A stretch of DNA of 64,000 nt from Heracleum sosnowskyi (GCA_030848705.1 JAUIZM010000017.1:1364001-1428000); one strand, 5' to 3'; positions 35,701 to 50,700 are shown, counted from the first letter of the stretch. The notes: generated by a model not told the origin, from the letters alone. Numbers and translations: made by a program.

Positions 35701-38700
35701 AAACACTGTAGAATGGATAAGAGAGTACCCAATTTTAAGAGATCCTGATGGAAGAGCATCAAAATTTGATGTCTTGTTCAGGAAACAGCGGCTGATTGTA
35801 TCTTCAAGTATTAATGAAATTTGTCTATTTTCTCAATTGTTTTCTTCATGTACTTGCCTGCAAAATTTGTTAGTAACACTCATAGTGATATAGAGATGAT
35901 AAATAATAAACTCTGATAATAATGAAATTGAGATTGATAATTAAGACTGAAAACTTAATCAAAGACTAAGTAATAATCTAATTGTTCAGAGTTTACCAGG
36001 AGTGTTGATGACAAATTAGCATAGAATCTCTGGTTTTTATACCAGCTTCAATAACTGAACATCAGAATTTGACCAATTGATTTCCTGTCAGGATTGAGTC
36101 CTATCAGGATTTGATCAAAGATACATACCTTTCTGAATAACCATCAGGATTTGACAGTTATCAGAATTTCCTCTCTGTAGCTTTTCCTCAGAAATTCTCA
36201 AAATGCATCATTCCAAGTTCATTCACCAACTTATTGAAAGTAGCTTCAGGTAGTGGCTTGGTGAATATATCAGCTAGTTGTTGATCAGTAGGAACAAAGT
36301 GAAGTTCAATTGTTCCTTCCAGAACCTGTTCTCTTATAAAGTGATATCTGATACTTATGTGTTTAGTAAGAGAATGCTGAACTGGATTTCCTGTCATTGC
36401 AATAGCACTTTGGTTATCACAATAAATAGGGATTTTTGAGTATGACAGGCCATAATCTAACAACTGATTTTTCATCCACATTATCTGAGCACAACAACTT
36501 CCTGCAGCAATGTACTCAGCTTCTGCAGTTGAAGTGGAAATAGATTTCTGCTTTTTACTGAACCATGAAACTAGTCTTCCACCCAAAAACTGACAACTTC
36601 CTGAAGTACTTTTCCTGTCTATTTTGCATCCTGCAAAATCAGCATCTGAATAACCACACAACCCAAAATCTGATTCCCTTGCATACCAAAGGCCAAGTGA
36701 AGGAGTGCCTTTGAGATATCTGAAAATTCTTTTGACTGCAATCAGATGTGGTTCTCTAGGTTTTGCTTGAAATCTTGCACATAGACAGGTTGCAAACATG
36801 ATATCTGGTCTACTGGCAGTGAGATACAATAAAGAGCCAATCATTCCTCTGTAGTGAGTTACATCTACCTCTTCACCTTGATCAGGATCAAGTTTGGTAG
36901 CTGTAGCTATGGGAGTTGAAGCAGGAGTACTGTCTTGCATGTTAAACCTTGTCAGTAAATTCCTTGTGTATTTAGACTGATTAATAAAAATCCCTTCATC
37001 AGTCTGTTTAACTTGAAGACCCAGAAAGTAACTCATTTCTCCCATCATGCTCATTTGATATCTTGACTGCATAAGCTTGGAAAACTTTTCACACAGCTTA
37101 TTGTTTGTTGACCCAAAAATGATATCATCAACATAAATCTGAACTAACAGCAACTCCTTACCATGATTCAAATAAAATAGAGTTTTATCAATTGCACCTC
37201 TTTTGAATCCACTTTCCAGTAAGAATTGAGCTAAGGTTTCATACCATGCTCTTGGAGCTTGCTTTAGTCCATAAAGTGCCTTATCCAGTCTGTAGACATG
37301 ATCTGGATATTTAGGATCAATGAAACCAGGAGGTTGTTCAACATAAACTTCTTCCTCCAGTTCACCATTTAAGAAAGCACTTTTAACATTCATCTGGAAA
37401 ACCTTGAATTTATTATGTGCTGCATAAGCAAGAAATATCCTGATGGCTTCTAGTCTTGCAACAGGAGCAAAAGTTTCATCATAGTCAATTCCCTCTTGTT
37501 GGGAATACCCCTTTGCAACTAGCCTTGCTTTATTTCTGATAATGACTCCATCAGAATCAGTCTTGTTCTTGAAAATCCACTTTGTACCAACTATTGATCT
37601 ATTCTTTGGTCTTGGTACCAGTTTCCAGACTTCATTCCTTTCAAATTCATTCAGTTCTTCTTGCATTGCAGTAACCCAATCAGCATCTTTAAGTGCATCT
37701 TCAACTTTCTTAGGCTCCTCCTTGGATAGAAAGTTATTATATAAACATTCATTCTGAGTTGCACTTCTTGTTTGAACACCTGCATCAGGATCTCCAATTA
37801 TCAAATCAGGAGTATGATATTTTGTCCATTTCCTTGCTGGTGTCAAATTGTTTCTTGAAGTAGATGCTCCCCCTGGATTGGTGTTATCTTGATTGAAAGA
37901 ATTTGATTGATTTGAAGCTCTCCCTGAATTATTGCTATGCCCTCCTGATGTGTTATCAGGATCTTCACTTGAATCAGTATCTGAAGAATTCTGTCCTGAT
38001 GATTGAGTTGACTCTGAACTTGTAGTTGAATGCCGTTGCTCCCCCTCAACATTAGCACTACTAGTTGTATTACTGTTGTTTGCATCATCAGTATTAGCAC
38101 CATCAGTACCTGGTGAGTCATCAGGATTTGGTGACCCATCAGTATCTGATGAATTGACAGGATCTGATTCAATTTCTTCAGGTTCCTTGGAAGCTTCATT
38201 TTCAAATAACAATCTATCATGCGAGTCTTCAATGATTCCAGTTATCTTCTTATCATCAAAAGATACATGAATTGACTCCATGACAGTTCTTGTTCTCAAA
38301 TTAAAAACTCTGAAGGCTCTTGATGTAGGATAACCTATGAATATTCCTTCATCAGCCTTTGTTTCAAATTTCCCTAGCTGTTCAGGATGAGTTCTGAGAA
38401 CAAAACATTTACAGCCAAACACATGCAAATGCTTCAGACTTGGTTTCTTCTCCTTGAGTGACTGATAAGGAGTGACTCCATGCCTGTTTATCAATGTGAG
38501 ATTTTGTGTATAGCATGCTGTGTTGACTGCTTCTGCCCAGAAATATGTAGGTAATTTAGCTTCTTCCAACATAGTTCTGCCAGCTTCAATAAGAGTTCTA
38601 TTCTTCCTTTCTACTACTCCATTTTGCTGAGGTGTGCCAGGAGCAGAGAATTGTTGAATGATTCCTTTGTATTTGCAGAACTCTTCCATCTTTGAATTCT

Positions 38701-41700
38701 TAAATTCAGTACCATTATCACTTCTCAGAATCTTGACTTTGTGCTTTGTGGTTGTCTCAATCATCCTCACATGATCCAACAGAACTTCAGGAGTTTCATC
38801 TTTTCTGTGCAGAAAATACACCCAGGTGAATCTAGAATATTCATCAACAATTACAAGAGTGTACCTTTTCTTACTGATGGACATGATGTTGACTGGACCA
38901 AACAGATCAAGATGTAGCATGTGATATGGTTCTTCAATAGAGGATTCTGATTTACTCTGGAATGATGTCCTTCTTTGTTTTGCTTTTTGGCATGCATCAC
39001 AGAGTCCATCAGGTGTATATAAAACATTAGGTAATCCTCTTACTAACTCTTTCTTAACCAACTCATTGATGTTGCTGAAGTTGAGATGAGAAAGCTTCTT
39101 GTGCCAATTCCAACTTTCATCTACTGAAGCTTTACTGATGAAACATGTAGGGGAGCCATCAGTATCTGAGAGAATGTTGGCTTCATATATGTTACCATGC
39201 CTGTAGCCAGTTAGTGCTATCTTCCCTGTTGCTTTACTGACTACTTCACAATGTGTGGAATAGAAATTGACATGATAACCTCTGTCAGTGATTTGACTAA
39301 TACTCAACAAGTTGTGTTTTAGTCCCTTCACTAGAGCTACTTTTTCAATGATGACATTTCCAATGATTATATTGCCATATCCCAAGGTTTGTCCAATGTT
39401 GCCATCTCCATAAGACACAGTTGGGCCAGCTTTTTCTTCATATTCTGATAACAGGGCTTTGTTTCCAGTCATGTGCACAGAACATCCACTATCCATGACT
39501 AACACATTTTTCCTTTTACCCTGCATCAGAATAGAAACACACTAGTTAGAACACTTAGGAACCCATACATGTTGGGTTCCTTTCTCATGCAATTTATTAA
39601 TTTTAGCAGCAGAAGACTTTCTGACTTTAGCAGTCCTGACAGGATTTACTCCATCAGGATTTGCTTTGTCAGTATCAGTATTAACAAAAGCATGCTTCAT
39701 TATGACATTTTCAGTTCTATCAGACTTTGTACTACTTTCAAACTTAGGCAATGGATCATAAAAGTTATAGTACAAATCATGATACTCTTTACATGTATAA
39801 ATAGAATGCCATAGACTACCACAATGAAAACAGGACTTCTGCGGTTTATAGAGTACTGATCTATTCCTAACATCAGACTTAGGAATATCAGTAATCTTCT
39901 TCTTACTCTTCTTACAATCAATAGCAAGATGATTAGAGTTACCACAGTTAAAACAACACTTTCTAGGTGCATTTGGGATATACTTATAACCATTCTCTTT
40001 ATTGATCCCAACTTTACCATTCCTGTTTCTCTTAACAGTAGCTTCCTTTTTCTTATCTGTAACCTCACAGATTTTATCTTTAAGCTGTTTCTGAGACAAT
40101 AGACCTACATTCTTAGTGACTTTGTTCATGACAGGTTTAGACTTTATAATTTTAATTCCTTGAGTAGAAGAAGATCCCTTTTCAAAAGTAGAATTGGAAT
40201 CCTTACCAAAAACAAAATTAACAGGAGTAATCTTAGATTTGGTTGAGTCTATAACATGTCTATAGGTCTTTGGACTGACTGTCTCATCAATGACAATTTT
40301 CTCTGCTAATTTCTTATCTTCATCTGACTTATATCCTAGACACTCTTTCCAATTCTTAGAGATATTAATCTCATGAAATTTCCTACCAGAGTCTGTCCAG
40401 GTTCTGATTTTCTCATTAGCAAATTCAAGTTCTTTTTCAAGGGAAGTACATTTAGATGTCATCTCTAAGTGCATGTGCTTAACATTATCACATTCTTTTT
40501 GTACTTCTTGCATACGAGAAAATTCAGCTTCTAATATCTCATTCCTCTTTCTAAGGTCAGACATCTCAGATAAGATTCTAGTATTCTCAGCAGTTTGACT
40601 TCTAATGCTAATATGTAATGACTTTAGAAAACGTCTTAACTCAGAAGCATTATCAGTATCAAAATCAAAGATAGTATTTAGTACCTTATCATCAGGAGCA
40701 ACAGTTACATCAGCATTGGCCATTAATGCATAGTTGACTACCTCAGTATCAGATTCTGAGGAAGAGTCCATCCAATCCTTGCTTGATGTGATGAGTGCCT
40801 TTGTCTTGTTGCATTCAGAAGCAAAGTGACCCATACCATTACACTTGTAGCATCTAACCTTTGACTTGTCAAATTTGCTACCCTTGCTGTCCTTCTTGAT
40901 ATACTTGTCTTTGTCTGCTTTGAAAGTCTTCTTCTGAAAGTTGCCCTGTCTTCTATTCTTCCTGAACTTCATCCTTCTGAAGTTTCTGACAATCATAGCA
41001 ACCATCTCTTCCATGTCTGAATCAGAAGATTCATCACCAGTATTGGCATCAGGATTGCCATCAGTATCTGATGAAGAGTCGTCAGTATCTGACTCAGCTT
41101 CTCTTGCTTTCCTTCTAGAGACCTCCATAGCTTTCTCTTTTGATTTTGCTTCTACATTCAAAGCAATTGACTTTGCCTTGCTGCTTTTCTTGTTCTTTCT
41201 CTGTTGAACTTCAAGATCATGAGTTCTTAGCATCCCATAGATCTCATCAAGAGACACAATGTTCAGATCGTACTGGTGTCTAATGATTGAGGTCTGAGTA
41301 TCCCATTCTTCAGGTAAAGCTCTAAGAAATTTGGTGTTTGAATCTTCAGTTTCATATACTTTGTCAACTAAGGATAAGCTGTTCAATAGTGTCAGGAATC
41401 TATCATATAGATCAGTCAGGCTCTCTTCAGGTCTTGCATCGAATTGTTCATATTCTTGAATCAATAGAGCCCTTCTGTTTTTCTTGACAGATGCAGATCC
41501 CTGGCACTGAGTTTCCAAAGTATCCCAGATTTCTTTTGAAGACTTGCATGCAATCACTCTGTTTGACATAACAGCATCAAGACCATTGTGCAAGATATTC
41601 TTTATCTTTGGTTCTCTGAGTACATGAGCTTTTTCTTCTGGAGTCCATTCAGATTTAGCTTTGACCACATAATGTTCTGGTACAGTATCTGTTCGTTCTA

Positions 41701-44700
41701 CGAACTTTGTTGGTATATATGGTCCATCACGAATCCTGTCCAGATTGTCAGGATCCATAGCCTCCAGGTACATCAGCATCTTTACCCTCCATGTGGGATA
41801 TTCTGATATCTTCAAGATGGGAATCTTCATGCTTTCATACTTGGTTGTCGACATCTTTAGATCGTTTCTGATTCAGAATTAAATCAGTTTGCTCTGATAC
41901 CAATTGTTGCCCAGTAAATAACAATTGTAGAAGGGGGTTGAATACAATTGTATAAGATTCTCGACTTTATATATCACAAATATGAAAGATCAATAACAAT
42001 AACAATAACAATAACAATAACAGCTTTATTAACTTTGATATAAAACTGTTACAAACTCTCTTAAGAAATTCTGATGTTCTTAAGAGCTTCTCTCCGATTA
42101 TGTTCTCTCTCGAATGAATAATTCTCTCTCTCTGATGAGTACATAAATCGAAACCAAAACTGTGTTTATATAGTGCACACAGCTTCTCTATCAATAACAA
42201 GATAAGTCCTAATCATAACAAAGATAGAAACATATCTTTAATCGATAGCTGCATTCTACAAACCAGGAACAAATAGAATAAACTTCCATGTTTATCTAGA
42301 CTCCAAATATAACTCGAAGTAGGAATCCTGATCAGCTTCAAGTCCTGATGATCAAACCTGATCATAGTCTGAGTAGGAATCCTGATGATCAATAAGATAC
42401 TGACGCTTGATCAAATACTGATGACCATGCAATACTGATGACGTCAGCAATCCTGATCAGTTGAGTCTAGCTTCTGACGATCATTGAATTCTGATCTAAC
42501 AATCTCCCCCAATCTCATACTTTGTGAAATAAAGTATAGATTCCAAATATTCAGTGATGTCAAAAACATGTATCAAAATGTACGAGTATCTTCAGAAACA
42601 ACTTATCTGTTTAAGCTTTGTGATAGAACAGATTCATCTTCAAGAAGTTGGATAATAAACTTTCTTCTTTTTCTTCAAGAATTTGAATCAGTCTTTCCTT
42701 AAGATTTCTGAGTTCTTCATCTTCCTCATTAATCTGGTAGATAGCTGCTCTGAGATTCTGTATGGAGTTTCTCTGTAGACTGTGCTCTTCAAGCAAAAGA
42801 TAAGCAATTTCCTTCCCATCAGGATTGAGAGAAAGATGAGTCATGCCAAAATTTACTTCTTTAACAGCAGTACCCCTTTGCATTTCCACATCCCGACCTC
42901 TTTGATTTAAGTACATAGGAGTATAATTACCATCGAAATTACTGTTTCCATCCAGTCTTCTTCTTATAGTTGACAAAATCATATCACTCCATTCTTTGTA
43001 CACTTGGTTCTTCCATCTTAACAGATAGTGAACATATTTCAGTTCCTGTGTAGTTTTCATCAGCAGATCTTGAATAAATAGAATCTTCACACTACCATCT
43101 TTCATGAAGTACAGAAGCTTTTCTTTCTTTTCAAAACCATCATGACAATCTATAACTATATCAACAGCTAATAAATTGTTCAGGTTTTCAGAAGTTAAAG
43201 TACCTCCAATTTCTGTCAAGGAGTAAGGATCAACATATGACATATTCAGATATTCACCATCTCTGTGTCCAATACCTCCTCTTGAATTACTTGACAATTG
43301 CTTCAGACTCGAAAACATCTTTAACCAGAGTGCTTTTGATCTAACCATATCAGACAAATCAACAACACTTGAAGCGCTTGTAATAATTCCACCAGACTGA
43401 AAATTGATAGGTGTATCACAACTTAATGTGCTAATATGTTTCCACTTCTTGTCCTTTTCCTTTTCAAAGGCATAGCTTCTTTCCAGCGAAGATTCTTGTC
43501 TGCTTGAGTTCCTCCATTTTCTTTCATTTGAAACTTTAAGCCTTTGTAGATAGAGATTGAAATCTTTATTTGTTCTTCTTGTAATATCTCTTCTTCTGGC
43601 TTCTTCTTCTTCATCTACTTCTTTGTTGTGACAATCAACAACAGTAGATAAGATTATCAAATCAACCTCTTGCAGAATTTCAGATTCGTCAGGATCTTGA
43701 ATATTGTCAAGATTAGAATCTTCAATTTGATTTGTATTGCTGAGAGTTGATTTTCTTGATTTTCTTCTCAATTCAGGTTCTTCTTCAACAATTCCATCAT
43801 CACCAAAAGTAGATCTGTCAGGAACTACTAGAGTTTGAATAGGTTCAGGAATTTCTTCAATTCTTAACCCTCTAGACCTTGTCTGTCTAGGTACTATTTG
43901 AGTTGAAGAACCTCTTCTACTTCTTCTAGCACCTCTCCTACCTCTGCTTCCTCTACTTCTAGCAGGAGCAGTATAGCTTTCCATTGTCTCTCTTTGTAGT
44001 CTCAAGAATTCTTCATGTGAGAGATCTGGATATTCTTCACTTGCTGTAGAGAGTGCTTTTCTTGCATATAATTGTTGAACTCTTTTATCAGTGTGATATA
44101 GAGTAACAATTCTGCCGTCTTTTGTAGAAAACTTCTGGAATAAATTTGATGCATCTTCAGGATTATCAATAATCACATCTTCATCACCTTCAGGAATTGT
44201 AGCAAGAATGTGTCCATGACCAGGTGTCAGGATTTGATCTTCCGTCAGGATCTGAGATTGCACCAATGTTCTTACTGTCTTAACTCCAGAATCAGAAACA
44301 TGAGTTGACTGCGTTGTTTGACTTTGAGAAGTTTGAATTGTAGACTTCAAAACCGCAGTATCAGAGGTTTCTCCTTGTATCACTTTGTCACCACCATCAT
44401 CTCCAGTATCATCATCATTATTTCTTAATACTAGATCAGGTGTACATTTTGTCTGAATAACCTTCTCCTCCTTTTTGACATCAGGATTTGACAATAATTG
44501 CAAAATTAAGGAAAGAGAGGCTTGAATTTCAGTTACCTTAGTATCCAGAGAATCAATTCTTTGATTGATTGAGGTTTGTTCTGAAACAACAGATTTCACT
44601 TGGGATTCCACTACCCTTAGTTGAAAAGTAGTAGGCACCTTTGTAAAATTATGAAAGATATCAGTCCTCACTTTTTCAGTTGAACCCTTGATAGAATCAA

Positions 44701-47700
44701 TCTCACTTTTCAGGCTTTTGGATAACAGAGTTGTAGCCTTCAGATGATTCTTCAAGTCTTGATTCTCTATAGACTTCACTGCATTATAGGCATGTTCAAT
44801 AGCAGAAGAAAAACTGATAGATTCATCAGAATTGTGCCATGAATTGTTCCATTCATTCTGTCTAAATGCCTCTGCAGGATCAAAGGAAGGAGTAGAAAAA
44901 TCTTGTCTCTGATCTTTCCCAGTGGAAGCATTGCTAGCCATATATGTACTTGATGAACCAAAATTAGTTCCAAGACTAATTTTGAGTGCTGTAGCAAGCT
45001 GTTCCTTCTCTTTTCTATTCTCATTATCATCATCACTATCATCATCAGAACTATCATCATCAGTATCAGGAGTAATATCAGGATCAGGAATAGCAATACC
45101 TTTCAGTTTATCCTGTGGTTCTGAGATAGGATGATCTATTGGTCTTGAACGAAGTGGCTGTATCAAAATAGGTTCATTATCAGGAGCACCACTAGCGTCA
45201 GGATGAACATCGTCAGGATTTGATATGCTTGCATCAGTATTTGCAACCAATGGTTCTTGTGGAGCTTGAGGTTCAGAAGCTGCTTCAACACTTTGAGCTA
45301 AAGGTTCTTGTGTGCTTCCCTCATTGACAATGTTCTCGACCAATCTTTCAACAGAAGCTGTAGCTTTGCCTGCATCTTCACTTTGAGAAGATGGTTCTTG
45401 TGTAGCTGGAATGTTGATGTCTTCATTCTCCCTTTGAGAAAATGGTTCTTGTGTGACCATTCCACTAGCTAAGCCTTCACCCAAACTTTGATTGAGTGGT
45501 TCTTGTGTGGCAGGATCACCAGTAGCTGCTGAATTACTCTGAAATTCAGGTTCTTGTGGGCTTGATCCTTTCAGCTTCTTCTGTCTCTGATAGACTAACT
45601 CTTCTGCATTCCTCTTTTTCTTTGATGTAGGTGTAAGACCAACCAAGGAAGCAGTTGCAGAAACCTTCTCCCAAGAATGTCCTCGAATCTGAGATGGAGA
45701 GGCTGGAGAGTCTGATATAGAGACAACTTTTGTTGTTGCATCAGGAATACTAACATCAGGATTTGATGTCTGAATATCAGTATCCTTCATTTGCACTGTC
45801 AAAGGAATATGATACCTGCTCTTTGATAATTTCCTTGTCTTTTGTGGTTTTGATGAAGGTACCACAGCTTTAGTAGCAGTATCAGCAACTTCCTTGTTCA
45901 CATTCATCACAGAGGATATAGGTAAGCCATCCTCTGAATCACTTTCATCAATCAACCTTAACTTCCTTTTCACAGGAACATTCTTAACAACCTTATCAGC
46001 TTTCTTCACCAGGACCCCTTGTACACCCCCTTGTATCTTCTTTTTAGTGAGTGGTGTAGAGGAAAAATCCTTTGAACCTGATTGCCTTCCAGACACATCA
46101 GTTCTAGCTGATTTCTTTGATTTTACAACTAAAGTCTTTTGAGAGACAGTAGAGGTGGTTGTTAACTGTTTAGACTGTTTAGGTTGCATGCTTGTGTCAG
46201 GAACAAGGTGGGTTGGTCCTTGTACCATAGCATTAGAAAGTAGTCCATAACGAGTAGGCATTTTCTGATGTAAGAAAAACCTAACCTCATCAGGAATAAA
46301 AGCATTTCCTATAAAACCATTGGCCTTATCACTATTGACTAAGGACTTAATATTATTCTCAGTAATTCTACAGATTGGTAGAACTACATCATCCTCAAAA
46401 ACAACATTAGGACATAAGTGATTAAATATCAACTGTAAAAATCTAAGAAAACAGACAGAACCCAATTTATCTGATTTCCTATCACTTAAAGCTTTTAAGA
46501 TAAAAGACCCATAATCAAACACTGTAGAATGGATAAGAGAGTACCCAATTTTAAGAGATCCTGATGGAAGAGCATCAAAATTTGATGTCTTGTTCAGGAA
46601 ACAGCGGCTGATTGTATCTTCAAGTATTAATGAAATTTGTCTATTTTCTCAATTGTTTTCTTCATGTACTTGCCTGCAAAATTTGTTAGTAACACTCATA
46701 GTGATATAGAGATGATAAATAATAAACTCTGATAATAATGAAATTGAGATTGATAATTAAGACTGAAAACTTAATCAAAGACTAAGTAATAATCTAATTG
46801 TTCAGAGTTTACCAGGAGTGTTGATGACAAATTAGCATAGAATCTCTGGTTTTTATACCAGCTTCAATAACTGAACATCAGAATTTGACCAATTGATTTC
46901 CTGTCAGGATTGAGTCCTATCAGGATTTGATCAAAGATACATACCTTTCTGAATAACCATCAGGATTTGACAGTTATCAGAATTTCCTCTCTGTAGCTTT
47001 TCCTCAGAAATTCTCAAAATGCATCATTCCAAGTTCATTCACCAACTTATTGAAAGTAGCTTCAGGTAGTGGCTTGGTGAATATATCAGCTAGTTGTTGA
47101 TCAGTAGGAACAAAGTGAAGTTCAATTGTTCCTTCCAGAACCTGTTCTCTTATAAAGTGATATCTGATACTTATGTGTTTAGTAAGAGAATGCTGAACTG
47201 GATTTCCTGTCATTGCAATAGCACTTTGGTTATCACAATAAATAGGGATTTTTGAGTATGACAGAACATAATCTAACAACTGATTTTTCATCCACATTAT
47301 CTGAGCACAACAACTTCCTGCAGCAATGTACTCAGCTTCTGCAGTTGAAGTGGAAATAGATTTCTGCTTTTTACTGAACCATGAAACTAGTCTTCCACCC
47401 AAAAACTGACAACTTCCTGAAGTACTTTTCCTGTCTATTTTGCATCCTGCAAAATCAGCATCTGAATAACCACACAACCCAAAATCTGATTCCCTTGCAT
47501 ACCAAAGGCCAAGTGAAGGAGTGCCTTTGAGATATCTGAAAATTCTTTTGACTGCAATCAGATGTGGTTCTCTAGGTTTTGCTTGAAATCTTGCACATAG
47601 ACAGGTTGCAAACATGATATCTGGTCTACTGGCAGTGAGATACAATAAAGAGCCAATCATTCCTCTTTAGTGAGTTACATCTACCTCTTCACCTTGATCA

Positions 47701-50700
47701 GGATCAAGTTTGGTAGCTGTAGCTATGGGAGTTGAAGCAGGAGTACTGTCTTGCATGTTAAACCTTGTCAGTAAATTCCTTGTGTATTTAGACTGATTAA
47801 TAAAAATCCCTTCATCAGTCTGTTTAACTTGAAGACCCAGAAAGTAACTCATTTCTCCCATCATGCTCATTTGATATCTTGACTGCATAAGCTTGGAAAA
47901 CTTTTCACACAGCTTATTGTTTGTTGACCCAAAAATGATATCATCAACATAAATCTGAACTAACAGCAACTCCTTACCATGATTCAAATAAAATAGAGTT
48001 TTATCAATTGCACCTCTTTTGAATCCACTTTCCAGTAAGAATTGAGCTAAGGTTTCATACCATGCTCTTGGAGCTTGCTTTAGTCCATAAAGTGCCTTAT
48101 CCAGTCTGTAGACATGATCTGGATATTTAGGATCAATGAAACCAGGAGGTTGTTCAACATAAACTTCTTCCTCCAGTTCACCATTTAAGAAAGCACTTTT
48201 AACATCCATCTGGAAAACCTTGAATTTCTTATGTGCTGCATAAGCAAGAAATATCCTGATGGCTTCTAGTCTTGCAACAGGAGCAAAAGTTTCATCATAG
48301 TCAATTCCCTCTTGTTGGGAATACCCCTTTGCAACTAGCCTTGCTTTATTTCTGATAATGACTCCATCAGAATCAGTCTTGTTCTTGAAAATCCACTTTG
48401 TACCAACTATTGATCTATTCTTTGGTCTTGGTACCAGTTTCCAGACTTCATTCCTTTCAAATTCATTCAGTTCTTCTTGCATTGCAGTAACCCAATCAGC
48501 ATCTTTAAGTGCATCTTCAACTTTCTTAGGCTCCTCCTTGGATAGAAAGTTATTATATAAACATTCATTCTGAGTTGCACTTCTTGTTTGAACACCTGCA
48601 TCAGGACCTCCAATTATCAAATCAGGAGTATGATATTTTGTCCATTTCCTTGCTGGTGTCAAATTGTTTCTTGAAGTAGATGCTCCCCCTGGATTGGTGT
48701 TATCTTGATTGAAAGAATTTGATTGATTTGAAGCTCTCCCTGAATTATTGCTATGCCCTCCTGATGTGTTATCAGGATCTTCACTTGAATCAGTATCTGA
48801 AGAATTCTGTCCTGATGATTGAGTTGACTCTGAACTTGTAGTTGAATGCCGTTGCTCCCCCTCAACATTAGCACTACTAGTTGTATTACTGTTGTTTGCA
48901 TCATCAGTATTAGCACCATCAGTACCTGGTGAGTCATCAGGATTTGGTGACCCATCAGTATCTGATGAATTGACAGGATCTGATTCAATTTCTTCAGGTT
49001 CCTTGGAAGCTTCATTTTCAAATAACAATCTATCATGCGAGTCTTCAATGATTCCAGTTATCTTCTTATCATCAAAAGATACATGAATTGACTCCATGAC
49101 AGTTCTTGTTCTCAAATTAAAAACTCTGAAGGCTCTTGATGTAGGATAACCTATGAATATTCCTTCATCAGCCTTTGTTTCAAATTTCCCTAGCTGTTCA
49201 GGATGAGTTCTGAGAACAAAACATTTACAGCCAAACACATGCAAATGCTTCAGACTTGGTTTCTTCTCCTTGAGTGACTGATAAGGAGTGACACCATGCC
49301 TGTTTATCAATGTGAGATTTTGTGTATAGCATGCTGTGTTGACTGCTTCTGCCCAGAAATATGTAGGTAATTTAGCTTCTTCCAACATAGTTCTGCCAGC
49401 TTCAATAAGAGTTCTATTCTTCCTTTCTACTACTCCATTTTGCTGAGGTGTGCCAGGAGCAGAGAATTGTTGAATGATTCCTTTGTATTTGCAGAACTCT
49501 TCCATCTTTGAATTCTTAAATTCAGTACCATTATCACTTCTCAGAATCTTGACTTTGTGCTTTGTGGTTGTCTCAATCATCCTCACATGATCCAACAGAA
49601 CTTCAGGAGTTTCATCTTTTCTGTGCAGAAAATACACCCAGGTGAATCTAGAATATTCATCAACAATTACAAGAGTGTACCTTTTCTTACTGATGGACAT
49701 GATGTTGACTGGACCAAACAGATCAAGATGTAGCATGTGATATGGTTCTTCAATAGAGGATTCTGATTTACTCTGGAATGATGTCCTTCTTTGTTTTGCT
49801 TTTTGGCATGCATCACAGAGTCCATCAGGTGTATATAAAACATTAGGTAATCCTCTTACTAACTCTTTCTTAACCAACTCATTGATGTTGCTGAAGTTGA
49901 GATGAGAAAGCTTCTTGTGCCAATTCCAACTTTCATCTACTGAAGCTTTACTGATGAAACATGTAGGGGAGCCATCAGTATCTGAGAGAATGTTGGCTTC
50001 ATATATGTTACCATGCCTGTAGCCAGTTAGTGCTATCTTCCCTGTTGCTTTACTGACTACTTCACAATGTGTGGAATAGAAATTGACATGATAACCTCTG
50101 TCAGTGATTTGACTAATACTCAACAAGTTGTGTTTTAGTCCCTTCACTAGAGCTACTTTTTCAATGATGACATTTCCAATGATTATATTGCCATATCCCA
50201 AGGTTTGTCCAATGTTGCCATCTCCATAAGACACAGTTGGGCCAGCTTTTTCTTCATATTCTGATAACAGGGCTTTGTTTCCAGTCATGTGCACAGAACA
50301 TCCACTATCCATGACTAACACATTTTTCCTTTTACCCTGCATCAGAATAGAAACACACTAGTTAGAACACTTAGGAACCCATACATGTTGGGTTCCTTTC
50401 TCATGCAATTTATTAATTTTAGCAGCAGAAGACTTTCTGACTTTAGCAGTCCTGACAGGATTTACTCCATCAGGATTTGCTTTGTCAGTATCAGTATTAA
50501 CAAAAGCATGCTTCATTATGACATTTTCAGTTCTATCAGACTTTGTACTACTTTCAAACTTAGGCAATGGATCATAAAAGTTATAGTACAAATCATGATA
50601 CTCTTTACATGTATAAATAGAATGCCATAGACTACCACAATGAAAACAGGACTTCTGCGGTTTATAGAGTACTGATCTATTCCTAACATCAGACTTAGGA

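Noticed and set aside
31090..42501. Reading units A and B as two independent insertions
   Set aside because: No 5-bp duplication exists at the middle LTR, and the only one, AAGCA, brackets the whole array.
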